Positions 1 through 7,180 of a stretch of 7,368 nucleotides of DNA are shown in pieces (position 1 is the first letter of the stretch; every line of letters begins with the position of its first letter). A program made the translations under genes and the position numbers. Under the pieces are notes generated by a model that saw only the letters and a list, made by a program, of their open reading frames with translations, made no database searches and was not told the DNA's origin. The DNA comes from Desulfohalobiaceae bacterium (GTDB lineage: Bacteria > Desulfobacterota > Desulfovibrionia > Desulfovibrionales > Desulfothermaceae): positions 1 to 7,368 of the forward strand of contig JAIPDU010000077.1 in NCBI GenBank assembly GCA_021737525.1. Direction: 5' to 3'.

Positions 1-194
1 TACATGAGGATTTTCAAAATTTTGTAGCGACGCGGTAGATGGGTGAGTTGTCATCCAAACACTATATAAAAAATATACCTTTTGAGAACAAGGTCAAGAG
101 AGGATCAGGGAATTACCGCGAGGGGGTTTGTCTTCGGAAAGCTGGCTGGTGGGCTCACGGTTCCGCGAGGTAGTGAACAGTTACCTGTATCCTT
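1..194. other. Downstream flank, no supported gene or clear terminator
   Basis: This stretch follows the stop of the cyclase gene. It contains an AT-only inverted repeat (TATAT-AAAAA-ATATA, 63-77) and a 10-bp palindrome CAAAATTTTG (15-24). Neither is a GC-rich hairpin followed by T residues. The operon may end here without an intrinsic terminator, or transcription may continue past the window edge. Confidence 0.5.
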
Positions 195-1103
195 TCAAGA
201 GTCCCCAACCACACGGTTCCGCCCCGAGTGCTTGGCCCTGTAAAGGTTGTGGTCCGCTATTTCCAGTACTTTCTCCAGGCTGCACCCACAGTTCCCCTGC
301 ACAGAGGTTACGCCGATGCTGACAGTAATATTGTCGGCCACTTGGGACGTAACGTGGGGTATCTTCAGTGCGGCTATTGCGGCTCGGACCCTTTCGGCTA
401 CGTCAAGAGCGCCTTCCGCGTTTGTTTCCGGCAGGAGCATAACGAATTCCTCGCCTCCATAGCGGGCGCCCAGATCAGCCGGTCGTTTGAGGGATTGAAT
501 CATGGTCTTGGCCACCGTCTCCAGGGCCCGATCTCCCATTTGGTGTCCATAGTAGTCGTTGTACTGCTTGAAGAAATCGATATCCAGCATGGCTATGGAC
601 AAGACGCCTTCGTTGCGTGCGATCCGGGAGCACTCCTTGTGGAAATGCTCTTCGAAACAGCGGCGATTGGGGATCTCGGTCAAGCCGTCCAGGTGGGCCA
701 GTTGATCCAAAAGCTTGTGTTTGTGCATGAGATTGAGGTAGTTATGTATCCGCATCCTCACAATGGGAGGTGAAACAGGCTTGGTGATGTAGTCCACTGC
801 TCCCAGCTTCAAGCCCAGCTCCTCGTCTTCGCTGGAGCCGAGGGTGGTCACGAAAATAACCGGAATCTGGTTTGTCCGCTCGTCCTGCTTGAGCTGCTTG
901 ATAACCTCGTAGCCATCCATCTCCGGCATAACCACATCAAGCAGAATCAAGTCTGGCTGGGGCGGGTCAATGGCGAGATTCAAGGCTTGTTCACCGCTCT
1001 TGGCCAACATGACGGTATATGTGTCCTTGAGCAGGTCGGCGAGGGCCTTGAGATTCATCTTTTCGTCATCGACAATCAGAATCCTGGCCTTGTTCTGTGT
1101 CAT
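195..1103 (-). CDS. Response regulator with GGDEF domain (PleD/WspR-like diguanylate cyclase)
   Basis: Phosphorylation-controlled enzyme of 302 residues that should make cyclic di-GMP from two GTP. The receiver domain (about 7-122) has D12/D13, acceptor D56 in LLDVVMPEMDG, T86 and K108. A short helical linker (122-138) leads to the GGDEF domain (about 139-300). This contains DGLTEIPNRR, the metal-binding D174 in MLDIDFF, FKQYNDYYGHQMGD, the active-site GGEEF at 216-220, and VSIGV. An RxxD inhibitory site (R207, D210) lies five residues before GGEEF, so product inhibition is expected. There is no DNA-binding domain. Its ATG overlaps the kinase stop, and AGAGAGGG just upstream serves as ribosome binding site, which makes it the probable output of the kinase. 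A CGC pair (C272, C274) near the C-terminus is not a standard family feature. The physiological target of the cyclic di-GMP cannot be read from this window. Confidence 0.95.
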   Translation of the reverse strand: MTQNKARILIVDDEKMNLKALADLLKDTYTVMLAKSGEQALNLAIDPPQPDLILLDVVMPEMDGYEVIKQLKQDERTNQIPVIFVTTLGSSEDEELGLKLGAVDYITKPVSPPIVRMRIHNYLNLMHKHKLLDQLAHLDGLTEIPNRRCFEEHFHKECSRIARNEGVLSIAMLDIDFFKQYNDYYGHQMGDRALETVAKTMIQSLKRPADLGARYGGEEFVMLLPETNAEGALDVAERVRAAIAALKIPHVTSQVADNITVSIGVTSVQGNCGCSLEKVLEIADHNLYRAKHSGRNRVVGDS

Positions 1104-3976
1104 TGTCCCTCTCTGCCCGATATTTCCCGTATGCTGGCAAGGAGCTCTTCGGCTGCCTCTGCTGCCGCTTCAAATTCGATGTCCTCTATCAATTCCTTGA
1201 GCCTGGACCAGGATTCGTCAAAGCCGTGCCCGGTCAACAGGCCCTCTATCCGGCTCAATAGCTCGTCTTCGACCAACTCCCCGCGACGGAGCCGCTGCAG
1301 GAGTGTTTGCAGCTTGTCTTCCGCCGTCCGGGAATCGAGCACTTTTGTCGCAGCAGGACCCTCCGCCTCGTTCCCGCCCGGCTGGTGGCCAGGAGTCAGA
1401 TCCGCTTCAGCCAGGGAAGCAAGGACTTCCTCCAGGGCTTGCCTGAAGGAGGCAAGCAGCTGGTTGACCTGTTCATCCCGCCTTTGTTCCTTCAGCGCCC
1501 CCTCCAGGGCGCTGGCCGCCTCCTGGAGACGGAGGGCGCCGATATAGCCGGAGGTCCCCTTTATGGTATGGGCCAAGGTTTGGATCTTCTGCCGCTCGCC
1601 CTCCAGGGTCCACTCCTCGAGTTGGGCTGGCGCGGACCCGAAATGGCTCTGGAAATCGCGCAGCATCCTGAAGAGGAGTGTTGTGTTGTTGCCCAGGCTT
1701 TTCAGGGCCTCTTGGGGATCGATGCCGGATAGCCTGGGCAGCTCGGGCATCTCTTCCTCGCCTGGTTCTTCCCCGCTCCGGAGGGGCTCGGTGGTCAGGG
1801 CCCTTTCCTGCTGCTCCTTGGCTGGGATCCAGTTCTGCAGCACCCGATACAGAGCCGAGGCTTCCACGGGCTTATTGATGTGATCGTTCATGCCCGCTTC
1901 CAGGCTCTTTTCCCGATCCCCGGCCATGGCGTGGGCGGTCATGGCCACAACTGGAACATGGGCGCCATGCTCCAGGCCGCGTATCCCGCGAGTCGCTTCC
2001 AGGCCGTCCATCTCCGGCATCTGGATGTCCATCAGAACCAGATCATAGGTCCCCTTGCTTACCGCCTCCAGGGCCTCCCGGCCGTTGGAGGCAATCTCCA
2101 CCCGCATCCCGGCTTGCTCCAGGAATTCGGTTGCCACCTGCTGATTGAGATGGTTGTCCTCCGCTAGGAGTATGCGGGCCCCTTGAATCGCTTGGAGCTC
2201 ATCCTGAACATGTTCATCGCTGTCGCTCCTTTTGGCTCCGGTGTCGGATACGGAGTCCACTCCCAGGATCTGGAGCAGGTTGTTAAAGAGGAGCGAGGGG
2301 TATACCGGCTTGAGCAGAAAGGCATCCAAACCCGCTTGTTCCGCCTGGACCTGGGCCTCTTCCCGGCTGTTGCCGGTGACCATGAGCATGGCCGGAAGAT
2401 GGGCCAGGTCGGGATCGGCCTTGATTCGCCTGGCGGTTTCAATGCCGTCGATGCCGGGCATGATCCAGTCCAGGAGCAGCACGTCGAAGGGAGCCCCCTG
2501 CCTGGCCGCTTCCTTGAGACGGGTGATGGCCGCATGGCCGCTTTCCACGCTTTCCACCTCCATCTTCCATGAGGAAAGCATGGAGGAAAGCACTTCCCGG
2601 GCGGTTTCATTGTCATCCACTATCAGGGCCCGGAGATTACTGATGCCCTCGGGGACGTTCGATTCGTGTCCAAGGGCGTTTTCCGGGAGTTGAAACCGGG
2701 CGGTGAAAATGAAATTCGAGCCCTGGTCCGGCTCGCTCTCGACCCAGATCTGTCCGCCCATCATTTCGGTGAGCTGTTTGCAGATGGCCAGTCCCAGGCC
2801 GGAGCCTCCGAAATTGCGGGTTGTTGAATCGTCCGCCTGGCTGAAGGCCTCGAAGAGGCTCTCGGTCTGCTCGGGCCTTAGCCCGATGCCGCTGTCCCGC
2901 ACCGAAAAGCGCAGCACAACACTATTGCTTCTTTGCTCCTGCACACGGACATCCACCACGATCTCACCCTGGCTGGTGAACTTGACGGCATTATTGCCCA
3001 GGTTGATCAGGATCTGGCCCAGGCGCAGGGGGTCACCGACAAGACCCCCAGGCACATTCGGGTCAACATGGAAGATGAATTCCAATCCCTTTTCCTCGGC
3101 CCGAAGGCCGACCACATTCACCAGGTTGCTCAGCACATCCTCCAGATTGAAAACAATCTCCTCCAACTCCAGCTTGCCTGTATCGATCTTGGAAAAATCG
3201 AGGATATCGTTAATGAGCCCCAGCAATGTGTTGGCCGAATCCAGGATTTTCTGGGCATAGTCCTGCTGTTTGGGTGTCAGCTCAGTCTTGCGCAGGAGAG
3301 AGGTCATGCCGATGACAGCATTCATGGGAGTACGGATCTCGTGGCTCATGCGGGCCAGAAAGTCGCCTTTGGAGGAATTGGCCGCTTCCGCCTCCTCCTT
3401 GGCCTTGATCAATTCCTGGTGCAAATGATGGTACAAGGTCATGTCCATGGCGGTGAAAAGATAGCCAGCCATTTTGCCCTGGACATCGTGGAGAGGAGTG
3501 ATGGAGAGACTGACAGGCAATTGACTGCCGTCCTTGCAGATATAAGTCCACTCCCTGGCCTTGGTGTTCTGCTTTTTGACGCTCTGATCGAAAACCTGCA
3601 TCCCGGCCGGCTCCGACTCGGCTCCTTCGGACATTTCCCGGGCATAGGCGCGGAGCTCTTGCTCCAGATGAAGGGAGAGTATGTTGGCCTTGCCCACCAT
3701 ATCCCTGGAGGAATACCCCAGAAGAATGGTCGCTCCCCGGCTGAAGATCTGGATATTGCCCTGGAGATCGGTGGTGATAATGGACAGTTGGGTGGCGGCA
3801 TCCAGCACGGCCTGGCGTTCGGCATGCGCGGTCTGGAATCTGTGCAGCATTTGTTCCGTTTGCTCGAACTGCTTGACCACCAGATCGGAGGTTATCTCCG
3901 CAGCTTCCCGGGCCACTTTCAGCTCCCGCCGGAGCATCTCGTTTTCAGCCTGTAATTCCCTGTAATCCTTGTTCAT
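1100..3976 (-). CDS. Soluble hybrid histidine kinase: coiled coil, PAS, HisKA, HATPase, two REC, Hpt
   Basis: Multi-step phosphorelay kinase of 958 residues. Domains in order: an N-terminal coiled-coil-like helix (1-57); PAS/PAC (about 57-180, ending REWTYICKDGSQLPV...AMDMT); a linker helix; HisKA with SHEIRTPMNA, phosphorylated on H212; HATPase_c with N box (N325-N329), DSGIG (361-365) and GGSGLGL (390-396); REC1 (acidic D454/D455, acceptor D503, T534, K556); REC2 (E606/D607, acceptor D650, T680, K702); Hpt with AHTIKGTSG, acceptor H803. About 80 further residues (880-958) are acidic and helical and carry no obvious phospho-His. All catalytic residues look intact. There is no transmembrane segment, so the signal must come from the cytosol; the PAS domain could dock the hydrogenase as proposed for HoxJ (inference). 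It overlaps the response-regulator gene by ATGA, so that protein is the likely final acceptor. Confidence 0.95.
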   Translation of the reverse strand: MNKDYRELQAENEMLRRELKVAREAAEITSDLVVKQFEQTEQMLHRFQTAHAERQAVLDAATQLSIITTDLQGNIQIFSRGATILLGYSSRDMVGKANILSLHLEQELRAYAREMSEGAESEPAGMQVFDQSVKKQNTKAREWTYICKDGSQLPVSLSITPLHDVQGKMAGYLFTAMDMTLYHHLHQELIKAKEEAEAANSSKGDFLARMSHEIRTPMNAVIGMTSLLRKTELTPKQQDYAQKILDSANTLLGLINDILDFSKIDTGKLELEEIVFNLEDVLSNLVNVVGLRAEEKGLEFIFHVDPNVPGGLVGDPLRLGQILINLGNNAVKFTSQGEIVVDVRVQEQRSNSVVLRFSVRDSGIGLRPEQTESLFEAFSQADDSTTRNFGGSGLGLAICKQLTEMMGGQIWVESEPDQGSNFIFTARFQLPENALGHESNVPEGISNLRALIVDDNETAREVLSSMLSSWKMEVESVESGHAAITRLKEAARQGAPFDVLLLDWIMPGIDGIETARRIKADPDLAHLPAMLMVTGNSREEAQVQAEQAGLDAFLLKPVYPSLLFNNLLQILGVDSVSDTGAKRSDSDEHVQDELQAIQGARILLAEDNHLNQQVATEFLEQAGMRVEIASNGREALEAVSKGTYDLVLMDIQMPEMDGLEATRGIRGLEHGAHVPVVAMTAHAMAGDREKSLEAGMNDHINKPVEASALYRVLQNWIPAKEQQERALTTEPLRSGEEPGEEEMPELPRLSGIDPQEALKSLGNNTTLLFRMLRDFQSHFGSAPAQLEEWTLEGERQKIQTLAHTIKGTSGYIGALRLQEAASALEGALKEQRRDEQVNQLLASFRQALEEVLASLAEADLTPGHQPGGNEAEGPAATKVLDSRTAEDKLQTLLQRLRRGELVEDELLSRIEGLLTGHGFDESWSRLKELIEDIEFEAAAEAAEELLASIREISGREGQ

Positions 3977-3979
3977 TGC

Positions 3980-4420
3980 CTAGCTTTCCCCTGTGTCCCG
4001 CGTCGCAAGGCTCAGACTCAACGCAGCTGCCCGAACAATGCCCTCTGGAGTGCATCGGTCTTCGAGACCCACCAAGCGGATGTCCTGCGGCATCCTCCCT
4101 TCACAGACCTTGGGCAGGACGGTCAGCAAATAGGGAAGCCCAGCCTCGTGGCCATAATGGACTCCCTCAAGGCAGCCGATGATCTGTTCCCGATCCAGGA
4201 GCACCACTTGATCCGAATCAGTGAAGCCATGGACGGTATCCACGAACACCACCCTTTCCACCCCTTCCAGCAAGGGCAATAAATCCAGGCCGGCCAGGCC
4301 TCCCTCGATGACCTCCACTCCCGGCGGCATATCCATTGCCTGCAAGCGGTCGAAAACAGCCAGTCCGGCCATGTCCCGGTCGATCAGCCGGTTGCCGATG
4401 CAGATGATGCGACTGTTCAT
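3980..4420 (-). CDS. Hydrogenase maturation protease, peptidase family M52 (HupD/HyaD/HoxM-like)
   Basis: Nickel-dependent endopeptidase of 146 residues, close to the family's usual 150-165. It should remove the C-terminal tail of the large subunit after nickel insertion, which closes the active site. The N-terminal motif IGNRLIDRDMAG contains D16. D61 (VFVDTVHGF) and H91 (YGHEAGLPYLL) complete the set of three residues that corresponds to Glu16, Asp62 and His93 of E. coli HybD. The GLAGLDLLPLLEG stretch (41-53) is typical of the family. It is a cytoplasmic protein with no signal peptide. Its ATG overlaps the large-subunit stop (ATGA at 4417-4420), which suggests translational coupling to its presumed only substrate. 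Only 3 bp separate its stop from the kinase start. Having a dedicated protease inside an apparently sensory operon is unusual, because classical regulatory hydrogenases are not processed. Confidence 0.92.
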   Translation of the reverse strand: MNSRIICIGNRLIDRDMAGLAVFDRLQAMDMPPGVEVIEGGLAGLDLLPLLEGVERVVFVDTVHGFTDSDQVVLLDREQIIGCLEGVHYGHEAGLPYLLTVLPKVCEGRMPQDIRLVGLEDRCTPEGIVRAAALSLSLATRDTGES

Positions 4421-5967
4421 AGCCCCCCGTTCAGGGTCACCCGTCCCACTTTCTTCCCCTTGCGGAGGCTATGCACCGCGCAGACCAGACAGGGATCAAA
4501 GGAGCGGACCACGTGTCCGGCCTCCACCGGATGAGCCGGATCGCGGACGGGTGTCCCGATCAATGCTTCTTCCCAGGCTCCGCGCTCCTTTTTTTCGTCC
4601 CGCGGCGAGCCATTCCAGGTGGAGGGGGTGATGACCTGATAGTGGTCTATTTTCTCATCCACGATCCTGATCCAATGGCCAAGAGCACCGCGGGCTGCCT
4701 GGAGCAGCCCTGCCCCTTCTCCATCCGGGATGGTGTCCACCCGGTGATAGAAATCTCCGCCATGATTGGCGTCCAGCTCGTGCAGCCAAGTCAGCATGGC
4801 CGGCAAGAGCCTGGCCGGCCTGGTCAGGCGGGCCAGTTGACGCAGCACGACATTGGGACCCTGCTCCCGGAGGAGATCGTGGAACAAGGGGTCATTGTCC
4901 ACGATCATTTCCGCCAGGGGCCCGGTCTCGACAGCTGTTTCATCGTATCTGGGGGCCTTGACCCAGGAGTATTTCTCTCCTCCGGGCCCCGAGGCGTAAG
5001 GTCTGGTCCCGGCCCGTGAGGGATGGGCGGAAGCGTCGTCCTGCGTGTACCAGGAATGGGAGGTGTCTTCGCCTATCTTGTTGGGATCGAATGGCGCAAC
5101 TGTTGTGCCGTTGGCAAAGCCGGCGCCCAGGAGTTGCCCGTTCGTCCCGGAGACGGCGCTCGTGCTCGGCAGGGGAAGGCTGCCGTAGGAGAGAAAGCGG
5201 TTGTGGCCCCCGCCTATCTCATCCAGGCCGGCTTGACGGGCGAAACGGAGAAAGAAGCCGACCTCGCTTTCCCGATGGGCCCTGCTTTCCTCCAGCCACT
5301 CCTCCAGATCGGCGGCACTGGTAACAGCCTGCCAGCGCTCGAGGGTACATCCCAGGAACTTCTCCTCATACCATTTGCGGAAGTGCTCCAGGACCATACG
5401 GCACTGCAATATTTCGGAAACTTCCAGGGTGGATGTGACTCCTCCCGGAACCATGAAGGAAGTATGCGGCCATTGCCCGCCGATGATGGAGACGATCTGC
5501 AGCAGGTGTTTTGTCTGCTGGATGACTTGCAGGCTGGATGTGCCGGCCAGCGGGGCATAGCGCTCATACGCCTCCCGGCTCAAGGGGTGCGACCCGTATG
5601 CCTCGCGGTTGGCGAAATCGACCATGAACATCAGGACGGACTGGCGCACATCACTCTGGATGGTTTCGGCCATCAAGGCCAGATTGCGCTGACGCTGGGC
5701 ATTATCCGGGGCCTTGACCCCTGTGACCGCATCAAGGGCCTCCACTGCCGCGGTCAAATGAGTCAGGCTGCAAACCCCGCAGATGCGGGGAGTGAATACC
5801 AGTCCGTCCAGGGCGCCCCGTCCGGTCATCATGTCCTCGAAACCGCGGAACATGGTGCCCGAACTCCAGGCATCGCTGATTATCCCGTCCCGCACGTCGA
5901 CATGGACCTCGAGGTCTCCCTCGGCCCGGTTCAAGGGAACGGAGATCCGTTGGGTCTCTTTGGTCAT
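4417..5967 (-). CDS. [NiFe]-hydrogenase large (catalytic) subunit, group 2-like, putative H2 sensor
   Basis: Catalytic subunit, 516 residues, carrying the NiFe(CN)2CO site that splits H2. The N-terminal L1 motif is PRICGVCSLTH (C63, C66, H70) and the C-terminal L2 motif is SFDPCLVCAVH (C493, C496, H499), so all four nickel-binding cysteines are present. E16 in RAEGDL matches the conserved N-terminal Glu near the active site, and KAPRYDE (337-343) and RGALGHW (426-432) are further family signatures. P before R and S after the second Cys in L1 resemble group 2 enzymes rather than group 1 (QRICGVCT), judged from memory. A 17-residue tail follows H499, the usual cleavage point, and the gene for the protease overlaps this one by ATGA. 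HoxC/HupV sensors normally lack such a tail. Residue V65 in CGVC is Ile in HoxC-type sensors. A weak AAGGG lies about 11 nt before the ATG. Confidence 0.95.
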   Translation of the reverse strand: MTKETQRISVPLNRAEGDLEVHVDVRDGIISDAWSSGTMFRGFEDMMTGRGALDGLVFTPRICGVCSLTHLTAAVEALDAVTGVKAPDNAQRQRNLALMAETIQSDVRQSVLMFMVDFANREAYGSHPLSREAYERYAPLAGTSSLQVIQQTKHLLQIVSIIGGQWPHTSFMVPGGVTSTLEVSEILQCRMVLEHFRKWYEEKFLGCTLERWQAVTSAADLEEWLEESRAHRESEVGFFLRFARQAGLDEIGGGHNRFLSYGSLPLPSTSAVSGTNGQLLGAGFANGTTVAPFDPNKIGEDTSHSWYTQDDASAHPSRAGTRPYASGPGGEKYSWVKAPRYDETAVETGPLAEMIVDNDPLFHDLLREQGPNVVLRQLARLTRPARLLPAMLTWLHELDANHGGDFYHRVDTIPDGEGAGLLQAARGALGHWIRIVDEKIDHYQVITPSTWNGSPRDEKKERGAWEEALIGTPVRDPAHPVEAGHVVRSFDPCLVCAVHSLRKGKKVGRVTLNGGL

Positions 5968-5981
5968 ATGGATTTCAACCC

Positions 5982-6923
5982 TTATACTTTGGCGGTTCTC
6001 TGGGTAAGACGCTCCGGGGCGGCAGCTGCGGCCATGCTTTTATAGACCATGTAGTGCGCCCGGTTGACCCCCTTGGGCAGGGACAGGGGGATGCCCTCGA
6101 TATTCTGGGTATGGAAGAAGGGGGATTTTTTGGGGAATTCCGGATCCGTGCACCCGAAACAGGGAACACCGGCCCGGGTTTTGGAGGACTGTTGGTTCCA
6201 GAGCAGCTTGTTGCACGGTCCGGGGACCAGCGGGCCGGCACAGCCCAAGTGAAAGAAAAGACAGCCCATGTCCCCGAAGTCCGATTCCTCGACCCGGTAT
6301 TCGTGGTATTCGTTACGGGTGCAGCCCTGATGCACCAGGGTGCCGTACCATTCCAGGGGGCGGTGATAATGGTCCAGTTCCAGCTCCGGAGGAGATGCCC
6401 TGGAAATCATGCCCAGGACACCCGGTAGGACATCGTGATGGCAGGGGCACCCCGCCAGGTTGATGACCGGCAGGCCCGACCCGGACCGGAATTCCTCACC
6501 CAGGAAGCCGCCTGGCTCGCTTTTTTCGAATTGGAGGCCGCTCGATTCAACAATCTGGTCCGCCCCGAACCCGCCAAAGGAAGCGCAGGTCCCCAGGGCC
6601 AGAACCACCTGGGCCTGCCGGGAGAGCATCTGGATCAATTCCTTTTTGGGCCTGTTGTTCACTGTGTCGAACATGCCGGTCCCGGCCGGCCCGCGGATAA
6701 CCGATCCTTCCAGGATGAAAATATCCAGGGGCTGGGTGCCGTCCGCGATGTTGTCCAGGAGGCGTGTCTGATCCTGGGGGGAGATGTTGGAAAGGGAGGG
6801 GTGCCAGAGCAGCTCGATGTCCAGGACGCGAAACAGCTCGGAGACATCGGGAAATTCATGGCTTAGGAAGGAAAATGTGTCCCCTCCGCAGCCACCGCCT
6901 TGCAGCCAGTATGCGGTCTTCAC
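5982..6923 (-). CDS. Cytoplasmic [NiFe]-hydrogenase small subunit, group 2-like, putative H2 sensor
   Basis: Electron-transfer subunit of a [NiFe]-hydrogenase, 313 residues from a GTG start at 6923. An in-frame stop lies at 6948-6950. The only other upstream start, TTG at 6929, directly abuts the Shine-Dalgarno sequence, whereas GTG sits 7 nt from it. Visible Fe-S ligands: the proximal motif C12-G-G-D15, C113 (GTCASFGG) and C159 (AGCPCHH); distal H198, C201, C221 and C228; medial C237, C255 and C258 (PCFGC). D15 stands where most families have Cys. The HPSLS segment near residue 42 and the AAAAPERL end recall group 2 small subunits. There is no twin-arginine signal and no C-terminal membrane helix, so the heterodimer should stay in the cytoplasm. 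It lies 14 bp upstream of the large subunit. A sensory role is inferred from the kinase and cyclase genes downstream; an energy-conserving uptake role is not excluded. Confidence 0.93.
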   Translation of the reverse strand: MKTAYWLQGGGCGGDTFSFLSHEFPDVSELFRVLDIELLWHPSLSNISPQDQTRLLDNIADGTQPLDIFILEGSVIRGPAGTGMFDTVNNRPKKELIQMLSRQAQVVLALGTCASFGGFGADQIVESSGLQFEKSEPGGFLGEEFRSGSGLPVINLAGCPCHHDVLPGVLGMISRASPPELELDHYHRPLEWYGTLVHQGCTRNEYHEYRVEESDFGDMGCLFFHLGCAGPLVPGPCNKLLWNQQSSKTRAGVPCFGCTDPEFPKKSPFFHTQNIEGIPLSLPKGVNRAHYMVYKSMAAAAAPERLTQRTAKV

Positions 6924-6930
6924 AGTCAAA

Positions 6931-6936
6931 CCTCCT
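6931..6936 (-). promoter_or_regulatory. Strong Shine-Dalgarno sequence of the small-subunit gene
   Basis: The minus strand reads AGGAGG, 7 nt before GTG at 6923-6921. The alternative TTG at 6929 starts only one base after it, which is too close for normal initiation. This site therefore decides the start. Confidence 0.85.
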
Positions 6937-6985
6937 CTTGCAGGGGTTCAAAAGCATGGTTCTTGTGGTCCTGTTTGGATACAAT

Positions 6986-7016
6986 TTTATAGGACACTTT
7001 TCGACGGGTGGGGCAA
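6986..7016 (-). promoter_or_regulatory. Weak candidate sigma-70-type promoter for the operon
   Basis: On the minus strand TATAAA (6991-6986) lies 19 bp after TTGCCC (7016-7011), about 60 bp before the first start codon. The -10 is fair, the -35 is poor and the spacing is long. It is the best candidate I could find close to the gene, but AT-rich sequence gives such matches by chance. Confidence 0.2.
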
Positions 7017-7180
7017 AAAGTTTAGCCTTTTCCGGTAGATTGCCGGTTTGCTGTTTCTCTCTTTTTACTTTGACGAGGCCTTCCTCAAGTGCGAATCTGG
7101 GGCTTTTCTGTTCTCCTATGCATCTTCAATGATTTTGCAAAAATAAATTTTTAGCCTGTACAGCGGAAAAAGAACGGCTC

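Noticed and set aside
63..77. AT-rich inverted repeat as operon terminator
   Set aside because: The stem has only A-T pairs, lies over 115 bases after the stop codon and would be too weak to end transcription.
2933..3955. Long plus-strand open frame (340 residues) opposite the kinase
   Set aside because: It is antisense to the PAS and kinase core, whose catalytic motifs are intact on the minus strand. The product is not recognisable.
5023..6045. Long plus-strand open frame (340 residues) opposite the large subunit
   Set aside because: It lies wholly antisense to a gene with all hydrogenase motifs, has no family motif and reflects GC-biased codon use on the other strand.
6924..6929. TTG at 6929 as start of the small subunit
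   Set aside because: It lies only one base after AGGAGG; GTG at 6923 has ideal 7-nt spacing and keeps all motifs.
7120..7160. Sigma-54 promoter around the minus-strand TTTTTGCA, expected by analogy to hydrogenase operons
   Set aside because: No GG at the -24 position with proper spacing to GC.
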